From assembly GCA_009711615.1 (NCBI GenBank), contig VENI01000004.1:62001-126000 (forward strand): 64,000 nucleotides of DNA. The letters are read 5' to 3'. The translations under genes were made by a program, and so were the position numbers. The stretch is from Bacillota bacterium. Its GTDB lineage: Bacteria > Bacillota > Desulfotomaculia > Desulfotomaculales > Desulfohalotomaculaceae. This document shows, one piece after another, positions 36,459 through 43,873 of this stretch. How positions within the stretch are numbered: position 1 is the stretch's first letter; every line of letters begins with the position of its first letter. The notes under the pieces were generated by a model. The model worked only from the letters and a program-made list of their open reading frames with translations, was not told the DNA's origin and searched no databases.

Positions 36459-37544
36459 TTATAATGCCTTAACAACATATCTATAAGTCACCTCAACACG
36501 GTTATGTCCCAGATCCTTTGTCAATTTTAATCTTGCCACTTTATTTACCGTTTCTTCATAAGGCCTTTCACACATTGCTTCAGCTTTCTGATTGCTAAGT
36601 GGAAAATCCTTAGCTAGAGTACGCCAATCTTTATTTTCTAACAAACTATTTATCCTCTCCGTATATTCCTCATGACGCCGAACAGCAAAAGTTTTCCGCA
36701 TACCGTGTAGTCCCCGGCCTTCAAATCCTTCTTTTGAACAAATGGTTTTAATCCTTCTATACATAGTGGGCTGCTTCAACCCTTTAAAAATACGTCCACC
36801 GTTACTTTCCTGAACCAACTTCTCCATCAAATCCTGATATTGCCTATCGTACTTAACAGTACGCCATTTCCCACCCTTTTCATAGAGTGTAACTGTACCA
36901 TTCTTCAAATCAATCCTATCTGCAGTAACCGCTTTAGAATAATCTCTAATAACATCGGTATTTTTAACCACTCTACCGTTAACAACAACTTTTTGTCCCT
37001 TTTTAACCTGGCGACCAAAAATAGATTCTGCCCGACAACCGGTAGCCCGTATAAATTCCAGTGCATCTGCAGCACGCTTGTCCACATCAGCCATTCTTTT
37101 AATTAGTCTATCTGCCTCTTCTGGAGTATAAGCCGGCCCCCGCTGCACTGTAACATCTTCCCTGCTCCGCCTGGGCTTATCAAAATCCTCTATCCTCCAA
37201 TCAACTCTACCAAACCGTTCATTAACCATGTTTTCTAATTTTTTAATACCTGCAATATATTGATGAACAGTCTCCGGCCGGTGCGTTAACGCTACCCGTT
37301 CAAGAAAGTTCCGCACTTCATCGGTTTTAACATCACAGATACGAAACTTATTAGTACCCCGCCTCTCGGCTAAATCTTCCGCCCAGCGCATGCACGCTGA
37401 ACGATAATCATCATAAGTCTTAGCACCAACTAACGCCCCGGCCATTTTTCCCTGATTTTTTATCTTAACCTTGGATTCACCAAACCTCCGGCTCATGGAA
37501 AAAAGCTGGTCAACCTGCCGGAATATAGTTTTCTTTTTGCCCAA
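36459..37544 (-). CDS. int: tyrosine recombinase/integrase of the element
   Basis: A 361-residue site-specific recombinase. N-terminal helical DNA-binding part (DDYRSACMRWAEDLAERR; VHQYIAGIKKLENMV), then a catalytic domain with Arg in IRATGCRAESIFG, the HxxR box GLHGMRKTFAVRR, and LGHNRVEVTYRY with the nucleophile Tyr. I placed the start at TTG 37544, about ten bases after GGAGGGAGGG. It lies next to the candidate attachment site and probably integrates/excises the element. Confidence 0.85.
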   Translation of the reverse strand: MGKKKTIFRQVDQLFSMSRRFGESKVKIKNQGKMAGALVGAKTYDDYRSACMRWAEDLAERRGTNKFRICDVKTDEVRNFLERVALTHRPETVHQYIAGIKKLENMVNERFGRVDWRIEDFDKPRRSREDVTVQRGPAYTPEEADRLIKRMADVDKRAADALEFIRATGCRAESIFGRQVKKGQKVVVNGRVVKNTDVIRDYSKAVTADRIDLKNGTVTLYEKGGKWRTVKYDRQYQDLMEKLVQESNGGRIFKGLKQPTMYRRIKTICSKEGFEGRGLHGMRKTFAVRRHEEYTERINSLLENKDWRTLAKDFPLSNQKAEAMCERPYEETVNKVARLKLTKDLGHNRVEVTYRYVVKAL

Positions 37545-37562
37545 AATCCTAGCCCTCCCTCC

Positions 37563-38055
37563 GGTCGGTAAAATACACGGCTGCCGCCGTGACCTAACTG
37601 AAACCTCAACCTTACTTTTCCATTGCCTTGTTGCTGCCTCAAAAAGGCAATGGAAAAGTAAGGGTATGCATGCCAAGCCTCCGGGTCGTTTATTTATACC
37701 TTACCGGCCTAAATAAACGACCCTCCGGTCGTACCCCACCTCATCACCTGATCTGCCGATCAGGTGCTTCCTATCCAACACCTCTGCCGTCTACCGACGT
37801 GCATCGGTTATGTCCATACATCGTCATTTCATTCCGAATGTATGCTCGTCCCCTAAACGCTCTGCGCCTTTGCGCTCACGACCGAGCCCTTAGCCGCACT
37901 CGCAGGCCATCTCAGATCCTGGTCATCGTCGTTAAAGCTCCGCACTTCCTCTACGAAGTGGGAAAAATATACCTTCTCTGGGAAAGAAGGTGAGACGTTT
38001 TTTACCGCAGGTAACGTCCCCCTGCGGGGAAGGCCCAGCATCCCGCCAGGCCTTT
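37563..38055. repeat. run of consecutive hairpins between integrase and DUF6573 gene
   Basis: At least nine perfect or near-perfect inverted repeats in ~490 bp: CACGGC/GCCGTG; a 20-bp arm pair at 37610-37629/37644-37663; a 14-bp pair at 37683-37696/37710-37723 (GGGTCGTTTATTTA); CACCTGATC/GATCAGGTG; CCGA/TCGG; CATACAT/ATGTATG; CACTTC/GAAGTG; ACCTTCT/AGAAGGT; CCCC/GGGG. No coding frame is supported. It could be the leader RNA of the integrase gene, an origin of transfer or replication, or a structural RNA. Confidence 0.7.
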
Positions 38056-38061
38056 ATATTA

Positions 38062-38436
38062 CTAATCCTCATTCGGCAACATTATAGTTACCACGGGTTC
38101 CATGTCATCACCCGGATGACAGATAGCTTTCAATGTTACAATCTTTTTTTGATGACCATTAAAAACTACCAGCACCTGAAATCTCAACTCCGGTTCACTA
38201 CAGGTTCTTGCAGCAAGTAAGCACATTTGCAGGATATCCCACAATCGTCCTTCCTCTGATTGACCGCAGTCTCTAGATTTAAAGTCAGGAGTAATGATGT
38301 CTTCCCAAACTGCTTTTGTAACAGCTATTGGATAACGAAAACCAGCTTCTTTTGCCGTATTAGAAACATCAATTAGAACTCCATCTTCAAGGGTCTGTTT
38401 TCTGGTGTACTGGTAAATAACTTCCCAATCTAACAT
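38062..38436 (-). CDS. DUF6573-like protein
   Basis: A 124-residue protein beginning MLDWEVIYQYTRKQTLEDGVLIDVSNTAKEAGFRYPIAVTKAVWEDII, the pattern of DUF6573-type proteins found on plasmids and ICEs (IxxYTRxQAIEDGVLxDVSxxAxEAGFxxPVAxT). Function unknown; these often sit near replication genes. I chose ATG 38436 because it matches the family start, although the strong ribosome-binding site is 27 bases upstream, beyond a hairpin (next entry). Confidence 0.75.
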   Translation of the reverse strand: MLDWEVIYQYTRKQTLEDGVLIDVSNTAKEAGFRYPIAVTKAVWEDIITPDFKSRDCGQSEEGRLWDILQMCLLAARTCSEPELRFQVLVVFNGHQKKIVTLKAICHPGDDMEPVVTIMLPNED

Positions 38437-38476
38437 TTCGCATGGTACTGGCCATATGGCCAGCACCTCCCTCCTT
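38437..38476 (-). promoter_or_regulatory. ribosome-binding site, hairpin, start codon arrangement (DUF6573 gene)
   Basis: AAGGAGGGAGGTG (38464-38476) is followed by the 24-nt hairpin GGTGCTGGCC/GGCCAGTACC (38444-38467) and then exactly 7 nt before ATG 38436. Folding the hairpin would bring the two close together. Confidence 0.7.
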
Positions 38477-38526
38477 TCGTGGATTCTTGTACCGACCATT
38501 AGCCAATATACTTTCTTTTCATCACC

Positions 38527-38709
38527 TTACTGGCGAGAAAACATAACAACTAAATGAGCTATTAAGTACAATGGTACCGCCGAACATATAAATGGAAACA
38601 GTTTCCGTTCTAGAAACCCATCTATTACATCAAAAGTTTCCATTAATGTGCTATTCTCATTACAGTCGTTTTTAACGTCAGTGGCCACAAACTTTTTAGC
38701 TTGTTCCAT
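38527..38709 (-). CDS. small tail-anchored membrane protein
   Basis: A 60-residue protein: polar N-terminus (MEQAKKFVATDVKNDCNENS) and a C-terminal span (LFPFICSAVPLYLIAHLVVMF). No family recognised. Its strong ribosome-binding site lies upstream of a hairpin, as in five other genes of the element, which supports that it is translated. Confidence 0.55.
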   Translation of the reverse strand: MEQAKKFVATDVKNDCNENSTLMETFDVIDGFLERKLFPFICSAVPLYLIAHLVVMFSRQ

Positions 38710-38765
38710 AAGACTTTGCCGGGGCCCCTGCCGGGGTATAATAAACCCCGACAGGCACCTCCTTT
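38710..38765 (-). promoter_or_regulatory. ribosome-binding site, hairpin, start codon arrangement (small membrane gene)
   Basis: AAAGGAGGTG (38756-38765), then stem CCTGTCGGGG/CCCCGGCAGG (38727-38755, one G-U pair), then 17 nt to ATG 38709. The gap after the hairpin is longer than in the sister sites. Confidence 0.6.
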
Positions 38766-38767
38766 AT

Positions 38768-38944
38768 TTATCTTTCTAAATCATAGTCTCCGTTCTCAAT
38801 ATCTCTAATTAAAGCATCAATACTTCCTATTAACGCCCCCGACTTGGCTGCATAAGAATCGCCAGTATTCTTAAATGCTTCCTCTCCGTTTTCTTTTATA
38901 TGTTCCAAGCGGGTAATGATTAATTGCTTTTCAATATCTTTCAT
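38768..38944 (-). CDS. small helical protein of unknown function
   Basis: A 58-residue, largely helical acidic protein (IEKQLIITRLEHIKENGEEAFKNTGDSYAAKSGALIGSIDALIRDIENG). ATG 38944 follows AAGGAGTTGTCA and overlaps the end of the toprim gene by 14 bp, so translation is coupled. No family recognised. Confidence 0.65.
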   Translation of the reverse strand: MKDIEKQLIITRLEHIKENGEEAFKNTGDSYAAKSGALIGSIDALIRDIENGDYDLER

Positions 38945-39926
38945 TTGACAACTCCTTTAAAAATACTTCCTTATTGGCTAGCAGAGCATCATCAATACCT
39001 TTAGGCTCATTCCAAGCTGCTATCTTTACATTGTTGCCACCATGTTTCAACTCCTGGGTTAACTCTTTAACCGCTCTTTTTACCCAGACGTTTTCTTTTT
39101 GGTCCATATCAAAGGCCACAATAACTTCTGCTACTTGATAACTTTCAAGTATTTTTAATACTGGTCTCCATGTGGTAGCCCCTATTAGCCCCAGTACAGT
39201 AGCGTTCAAATACTGACTGGCTATAGTTGCCTTAAGAGGTCCTTCAGTTATCCAGATTTTTTGGTCAATTAACTGATCAGGTTTTGCCACATGCACCGGT
39301 GCCCCGGAAGACGATCCAGATTTTTTCTTGGAGCTGCTAAACAGCCTATACTTGCCACGGGTGTCTGGAACATCTAGTCTAGTTTGAATGGCTTGTATTC
39401 TGCCTTTACCGTCAAGCAAAGGAAATACGTAACCTGACTTCATGCTGAATGTCCAGTAATAACCACCCTTCCTGTTTTTGACCCGGTAAAAGCCTGGGAC
39501 CCCTTCTAGACTGTGTCCTCTGTCAATAAGTCTTTTACATATTGTCCAGGGACGTTCAGCCTTAGGCGTTGACCGGAAATACTGTTTTATAATTCTTTCA
39601 GGTAACCTTCTGTTAACCGACAATTCTTTTTGGTGCTCGGAAGACAGGGTTAGAAAACTCATAAAGTCTCTGTATACCCTGTCCTTTGTTTCAACTGGTG
39701 CAGCCGGTACCGATTTATCAGTAATAACTACTGATTCGTTAGTGTTTACCGGTGAATCTTTAAGTTTGTGTAGCCATCCCCCATTTCGTACTGGATAGCT
39801 ACTCTGAACCCTCATGCAAATAGCAATCTTTGAGTTAAACCCGCACCAGTCCGGCTTGCCGCATATAGGGCATGGTTGTCGGTAACTGACTCTTTGTAAA
39901 GGTTCCATATTTTTAGCAGTTTTCAT
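38931..39926 (-). CDS. toprim-domain primase-like protein (DUF3854 type)
   Basis: A 331-residue protein. N-terminal zinc-finger-like CPICGKPDWCGFN near residue 19 with a further C in AICMRV; middle region ~100-190; toprim-like domain with WITEGPLKATIASQYL near 225, GATTWRP and VIVAFDMDQKEN near 270, ending EPKGIDDALL. This resembles DUF3854/toprim proteins of plasmids and ICEs, probably in replication or priming. Start ATG 39926; ribosome-binding site beyond a hairpin. Confidence 0.75.
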   Translation of the reverse strand: MKTAKNMEPLQRVSYRQPCPICGKPDWCGFNSKIAICMRVQSSYPVRNGGWLHKLKDSPVNTNESVVITDKSVPAAPVETKDRVYRDFMSFLTLSSEHQKELSVNRRLPERIIKQYFRSTPKAERPWTICKRLIDRGHSLEGVPGFYRVKNRKGGYYWTFSMKSGYVFPLLDGKGRIQAIQTRLDVPDTRGKYRLFSSSKKKSGSSSGAPVHVAKPDQLIDQKIWITEGPLKATIASQYLNATVLGLIGATTWRPVLKILESYQVAEVIVAFDMDQKENVWVKRAVKELTQELKHGGNNVKIAAWNEPKGIDDALLANKEVFLKELSNERY

Positions 39927-39965
39927 ATCATGTGACGGCAGCCGCGCCGCCCTTCACCTCCTTAG
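39927..39965 (-). promoter_or_regulatory. ribosome-binding site, hairpin, start codon arrangement (toprim gene)
   Basis: CTAAGGAGGTG (39955-39965), then a GGCGGC/GCTGCC hairpin within 39934-39952, then 7 nt to ATG 39926. A second hairpin GACGGC/GCCGTC (39972-39989) lies just upstream and could pair alternatively with the first. Confidence 0.6.
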
Positions 39966-39987
39966 GTTTTGGACGGCTCTTAAGCCG

Positions 39988-40677
39988 TCAGATAAGACCT
40001 TGCTCTTTTAAACTTGCATATTTCCCATCACCAATTATTATGTGATCTAATACATTTATACCTAATGTCTCTCCGCACTCAATCAACCTTTTAGTGATAG
40101 ATATATCCTCCCGACTTGGTGCTGGCTCACCACTGGGGTGATTGTGTAAGAGTATTACAGATGCTGCACTTTTTTTTATAGCTACCTTAAACACTTCCCG
40201 TGGATGCACCACTGATGAGTTTAAGGTTCCAACGGAGATTGTCTCGAAAGACAATACTTGATTCTTAGTATTAAGTAGCAACACCTTAAAATGCTCTCTA
40301 TCCAAACGCCTCATCTTCTCCATCACTAAAGAAGCCGCATCATCAGGAGATTGTATTATTGTTCTTTGTTCCTGTCTCTCCTGTACTAGCATTTCATGGA
40401 CTTTAAATACCGAGATAAGTCTTGATGCTAGTTTTGGTGTTATTCCTTTCAACTCCAGTAATTCTTCCTTACTCATTTGCATAACTTCGGTAATCTTTTT
40501 CGAGAGTAAATATAATAATGTTTCATCAGGCAAATTGCCTAGTAATGAAATATATATAACTGAAGCATCACACATGCTATTACTCTCAATGTTATAGATG
40601 GCTTTTGATTCCATTAGCTTTTTGGCTAAGGACTTTTTTGAACTTTCCCCTTTTTCATCCCATAAGGATAATTGCAT
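39988..40677 (-). CDS. radC: RadC-family JAB-domain protein
   Basis: A 229-residue RadC/YeeS-like protein. Helix-hairpin-helix-like region MSKEELLELKGITPKLASRLISVF near 75, then the MPN/JAB metal site LLHNHPSGEPAPSREDISITKRLIECGETLGINVLDHIIIGDGKY near 170-215. These proteins are frequent on mobile elements; function unclear. I start at ATG 40677 because a terminator (40772-40816) cuts the longer frame and because the ribosome-binding site/hairpin pattern points here. Confidence 0.88.
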   Translation of the reverse strand: MQLSLWDEKGESSKKSLAKKLMESKAIYNIESNSMCDASVIYISLLGNLPDETLLYLLSKKITEVMQMSKEELLELKGITPKLASRLISVFKVHEMLVQERQEQRTIIQSPDDAASLVMEKMRRLDREHFKVLLLNTKNQVLSFETISVGTLNSSVVHPREVFKVAIKKSAASVILLHNHPSGEPAPSREDISITKRLIECGETLGINVLDHIIIGDGKYASLKEQGLI

Positions 40678-40719
40678 ACTTTCAGTACTGACCTTTCGGC
40701 CAGTACCTACCCTCCCTTC
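40678..40719 (-). promoter_or_regulatory. ribosome-binding site, hairpin, start codon arrangement (radC)
   Basis: GAAGGGAGGG (40710-40719), stem GTACTGGCC/GGTCAGTAC with GAAA loop (40685-40706), then exactly 7 nt to ATG 40677. Confidence 0.72.
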
Positions 40720-40771
40720 ATAGTTAGGATAGAACACCAGCCGAAATGGCCTTTTACTTCTTGAAAAAGAC

Positions 40772-40816
40772 AAAAAGGGAACGCACCAAGGTTAATACAC
40801 CTTGATAAACGTTCCC
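40772..40816 (-). terminator. terminator upstream of radC
   Basis: GGGAACG/CGTTCCC with inner AAGGT/ACCTT, followed by TTTTTGTC on the minus strand; ends transcription of the gene at 40847. Confidence 0.85.
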
Positions 40817-40846
40817 TTTCTTATATCTCGCCTGTACGGCTCATTC

Positions 40847-41323
40847 TTACTTTTCACTGGCAAATACCGCAAATGCAACATTTTCCTCCATACGGCGGTA
40901 TTTGATACTTACTTCCTTTCCAGTGGACTGTAATAATGTTTTCCCGGCACCATTTTTGGCAAAAACACCTTCTTTATGGCCATCTTCGAACTGGCACCAG
41001 GCTCTTACAGAACCTTTTTTAGTTTCCCTAGCTTCCAACACCTTGATATCAGCTTTTTCAAGATTATCTTCACTGGTTTTAGAAGCTGTAGTCTTACTTT
41101 CTTTTGATTCCTCTTTTGTTGTTGACTGCGTTTCTTCTTTGCTGCTAACCTCAGTTTCTGTGGAGTTAATGGTCTCTGGACTCATTGACATATTGATACT
41201 ACCAAACCCACATCCATTTTCATTCCACAAGGCGCATTCACCTTGCACACACTCTAAAAATTCTTCCGTCCAGCAGTCAACTGCACTGGCAACTCTTTTC
41301 TTTCTAAATGGACACAATTTCAT
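40847..41323 (-). CDS. cysteine-rich N-terminus, hypothetical element protein
   Basis: A 158-residue protein. Residues ~1-40 carry five cysteines (KLCPFRKKRVASAVDCW, ECVQGECALWNENGCG), suggesting a metal site; then a Ser/Thr/Glu-rich linker; then a beta-type domain (ADIKVLEARETKKGSVRAWCQFEDGHKEGVFAKNGAGKTLL). No family recognised. Start ATG 41323 (MKLCPF) is preferred over 41356 because the latter lies only three bases from the ribosome-binding site. Confidence 0.65.
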   Translation of the reverse strand: MKLCPFRKKRVASAVDCWTEEFLECVQGECALWNENGCGFGSINMSMSPETINSTETEVSSKEETQSTTKEESKESKTTASKTSEDNLEKADIKVLEARETKKGSVRAWCQFEDGHKEGVFAKNGAGKTLLQSTGKEVSIKYRRMEENVAFAVFASEK

Positions 41324-41366
41324 TCTCTCAGATACGGGCTTTCTGCCCGTATCCATTCACCTCCTA
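41324..41366 (-). promoter_or_regulatory. ribosome-binding site, hairpin, start codon arrangement (Cys-rich gene)
   Basis: TAGGAGGTG (41358-41366), stem GATACGGGC/GCCCGTATC with AGAAA loop (41331-41353), then exactly 7 nt to ATG 41323. Confidence 0.72.
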
Positions 41367-41404
41367 AAGTGATTGGGTTTACGGGCAGCAGCCCTTTTAA
41401 ATCT

Positions 41405-41680
41405 TTATATGCCAAGCAGCAGGGATAACTTCCTTTTAACTATATTGTAGGTTAAAGGATATAACCTGCCAAAAAATCTTACTGTATGCTTCGGAACAAC
41501 AACAATATGATCACAAACAATTTTAGTTGGTTTATTTAATCCGGTTGTTCCCCATTCCTTTATTAAAACCTCCCACTTTGTATCTTTCACAGGTTGAGAA
41601 GAGAGTTTTAATAATGTTATATCTTTCCTTAATTTGTTATGTTCTTCAGTACTTACAACAAGAGCTGGCCTTTTAATCAT
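41405..41680 (-). CDS. MazF/PemK-like toxin, N-terminally shortened
   Basis: A 91-residue MazF-like protein: KRPALVVSTEEHNKLRKDITLLKLSS matches the MazF core (RRPALVLS..N), and later TTGLNKPTKIVCDHIVVVPKH. MazF toxins are ~110-120 residues and have a first strand (GDIVxxDF) before RRPALV, which is missing here. Its ATG overlaps the stop of the upstream gene, whose tail (HYVPKE) resembles the lost MazF N-terminus. Probably inactive or altered. Confidence 0.7.
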   Translation of the reverse strand: MIKRPALVVSTEEHNKLRKDITLLKLSSQPVKDTKWEVLIKEWGTTGLNKPTKIVCDHIVVVPKHTVRFFGRLYPLTYNIVKRKLSLLLGI

Positions 41681-41928
41681 TCTGTTTCTTTCGGTACATA
41701 ATGCATGCCACCACTAGATCTCCCGGCCTGCAAACTCTCCCATTTTTTATCCCAGAACTTATTTTCCTGTTCATTGTCCAAGTCGTCAAAGGTTTCCGAT
41801 GGGTCATAAAATGCCACCGGCTTTCCTTGAAACTCCGGCCAGAACTTGCGAATGATATGGTTCATTAACCATAATTGTTCTTCTTCTGGTAAACTCTCCA
41901 CAATATCCAACATTTCTTCCCTTGTCAT
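41677..41928 (-). CDS. partner of the MazF-like gene, possible antitoxin
   Basis: An 83-residue acidic protein (MTREEMLDIVESLPEEEQLWLMNHIIRKF) with a helical N-terminus like small antitoxins, then WPEFQGKPVAFYDPSETFDDLDNEQENKFWDKKWESLQAGR and a tail GGMHYVPKETE. Position before a MazF-like gene with a 4-bp overlap suggests antitoxin function. Start ATG 41928 after AAAGGAG. Confidence 0.6.
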   Translation of the reverse strand: MTREEMLDIVESLPEEEQLWLMNHIIRKFWPEFQGKPVAFYDPSETFDDLDNEQENKFWDKKWESLQAGRSSGGMHYVPKETE

Positions 41929-41971
41929 AAAAATCTCCTTTCATCCCGGACCACTCCTTTCTAAAGAATAA

Positions 41972-42016
41972 GCGTCCGGGGTTTTCTCCCACGGACGCCT
42001 TATTTAACGCCCGTGG
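41972..42016 (-). promoter_or_regulatory. two mutually exclusive hairpins before the toxin-antitoxin-like pair
   Basis: CCACGGgCG/CGtCCGTGG (41989-42016) shares CGTCCG with a second stem GCGTCCG/CGGACGC (41972-41998), so only one can form. The second is followed by TTATTCTTT. This is an attenuator-like layout directly after the large RNA's terminator. Confidence 0.5.
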
Positions 42017-42656
42017 GGCCAAAAAACACAAAAAGACACATCAACAGAGCAAGCTAATTTGCTTGCTTTATCTGCCAAAGTGTCTTTCTAAATTCAAAGA
42101 ATAGTAAAGTATTCTTTTATCTTACTTGCAAAACTGAATTATATAACTTTCCATGTCTCTGTAGTAACTGAATACTCAGCATATAACGGCTTTGCCGTTG
42201 CCGACATCCTTCTCTTAACACCACCAGGCGGCCGGCACCTGATTATGTGGTGCTTAAGGCGACCATTTGTAACGCAATAGCATTAACATATCCCCTAGCG
42301 AGAGCCTACCTCACTTATGCCACCCCTTTTGGAGTTTCGATTGCGAGACCGATTCTAGCCGATCCCTGCCAGGTTTCCATTCTGCTTATCGCCTACACAG
42401 AACCATGTTGCCCATACTATCGTGTGGGTCCCGTACGTCTACCTTGCTCAACGCTTCGGTAGATAATAGTGTCTTGCTCATCGCTCCGACACCTAATTCC
42501 AAGGTACACCTGCTTATTAGATAAGGACTTTCCTTGGAATTAAAGCTATTTAGCAACTGCCAGCTCATCGCATTTGACATCACTTCGGAGTTTCCATCCG
42601 CACCAAACTAGGGTTGTTTGATGAAATAGCTTTAAATGAATATTTTTTATATAAGC
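42014..42656 (-). ncRNA. large structured RNA (~640 nt), family not identified
   Basis: A region with no supported ORF, its own promoter (42664-42692) and an intrinsic terminator (AAGACAC/GTGTCTT, then TTTTTGTGTTTTTT). Many stems read on the minus strand: AAAGCTATTT/AAATAGCTTT, AATTCCAAGG/CCTTGGAATT, GTGTC/GACAC and TCTACC/GGTAGA, AACGGC/GCCGTT, GCAAGC/GCTTGC. The GTGTC and TCTACC hairpins have nearly the same loop, GGAGCGATGAGCAAG and GAAGCGTTGAGCAAG. Size and character resemble ROOL, GOLLD or ARRPOF RNAs of phages and plasmids, but I cannot assign it. Confidence 0.75.
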
Positions 42657-42663
42657 TAACATC

Positions 42664-42692
42664 ATCTTAAACTTAATGGCTTTTTTTGTCAA
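42664..42692 (-). promoter_or_regulatory. promoter of the large structured RNA
   Basis: Consensus TTGACA (42687-42692), 17 bases, TAAGAT (42664-42669) on the minus strand. Start expected near 42656. Confidence 0.8.
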
Positions 42693-42831
42693 TACTTTCT
42701 ATGTTACCACTCAGATCTAAAAGGCAGGTTTTCCTTTTAAAAATTCAGCAAAATCTCTTTATTATATATTGTTTATAATTGACATTATATGTTATTATTT
42801 GCTTTGTGAGTTTACGGATAGGGGGTGCCAT

Positions 42832-42987
42832 ATGTCTATTGAACAATTGCTTAAAAAGATTGAAGAGTATCGATATATAATGCATGAAGTGGCAACTAAA
42901 AAAGATTTTTCAGACCCAGAGGTCGTGTTAATTAGTAATAAATTAGACGAACTAATAAACCAATACAACCGCTTACGTTACTATTAA
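42832..42987 (+). CDS. Spo0E-like aspartyl-phosphate phosphatase family protein
   Basis: A 51-residue two-helix protein: EQLLKKIEEYRYIMHEVATKKDFSDPEVVLISNKLDELINQYNRLRYY. The second helix carries the SxxLDxLI pattern of Spo0E-type phosphatases, which remove phosphate from Spo0A~P and delay sporulation. Start ATG 42832 after GGGGGTG. Plus strand, between the large RNA and an IS remnant; could let the element influence host sporulation. Confidence 0.7.
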   Translation: MSIEQLLKKIEEYRYIMHEVATKKDFSDPEVVLISNKLDELINQYNRLRYY

Positions 42988-43017
42988 CTAAGTAAAACTT
43001 TTGTCAAAAAGCATTCG

Positions 43018-43800
43018 GGAGCATAAATTATTTTGTGTAAATAGGTTTCTTACCGTTTGAAATTTTGATGTTTCCTTGGGAATTATTTTCCTAATAATTG
43101 GTGATAATATTCATGGCTCTTAGGATAGGGCAATGCTGAAGAGCAACCCGAGCGTTTGAGGGGGTTCTGCAGAGGATAGAGAGGCGTATGCTGCCCCTTA
43201 ATTGTTTTCACTAACCTTGGGAGAACTAAAGCGATAAACTTTGGGGCGAAGCCCCACATTCTTTTATATAGCTAATTCAGATTCTAGCCTGTCACTAAAA
43301 TATATTGCAAATTGAGAAATACATTGTGTCCAGTTTCTAATGGGCATATTCCATTTCTTTGATATATCCATGGTAGCCAAGTAAATTATTTTAGTTAATG
43401 CTTCATCTGAAGGGTATGCCGTTTTAGTTTTGGTTACTTTTCGCAGCTGCCTGTGATGCCTTCAATAATATTGGTAGTATAAATTATCCTACGGATTTCA
43501 TATGGATACTTAAAGCAAGTCGTTAATTCAAGCCAATTATTTTTCCAAGAGCGGATAATAATTGGATGCTTTTTACCCCATTTATCTTTGAACTCTTCAA
43601 AAGCAAATTCTGCTTCTTCAAGTGTTAAAGCCCGATACACCTTCTTTAAGTCAGACAGCAGTTCCCTTTGTTCTTTATAGGAAACATACTTCATGGAATT
43701 GCGTATTTGATGGATAACGCACAACTGTATCTCAGTCTTTGGATAAACGGTACAGGTGGGGTTTGCGCAAACGTTTATGGGTACTAAGGAAAACAACTGT
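43018..43800 (-). pseudogene. IS256-family element remnant
   Basis: A transposase fragment (YPKTEIQLCVIHQIRNSMKYVSYK; YPYEIRRIIYTTNIIEG) shifts frame near 43440 and continues as QLRKVTKTKTAYPSDEALTKIIYLA to the stop at 43264. The N-terminal half is missing. A GGGAGCATAAATTATTTTGT-like end at ~43024 fits the terminal inverted repeat of IS256 elements. A GGGGC/GCCCC hairpin lies at ~43240. Confidence 0.8.
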
Positions 43801-43873
43801 TATAGTCTTTTAAAAAGAAGATCATTTCCCTCGTGACGAAAGGATAAAATTTGGGAGATTTTAAAAACATTGT

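Noticed and set aside
37628-37993. 121-codon plus-strand frame
   Set aside because: Runs through the hairpin array; the codons follow the inverted repeats and resemble no protein.
41804-42031. 75-codon minus-strand frame upstream of the MazF-like pair
   Set aside because: Overlaps the exclusive hairpins and the start of the next gene in another frame; no ribosome-binding site.
42247-42583. Two overlapping frames (65-71 codons) in the large RNA
   Set aside because: They lie on both strands within an RNA with its own promoter, terminator and stems; no ribosome-binding sites.
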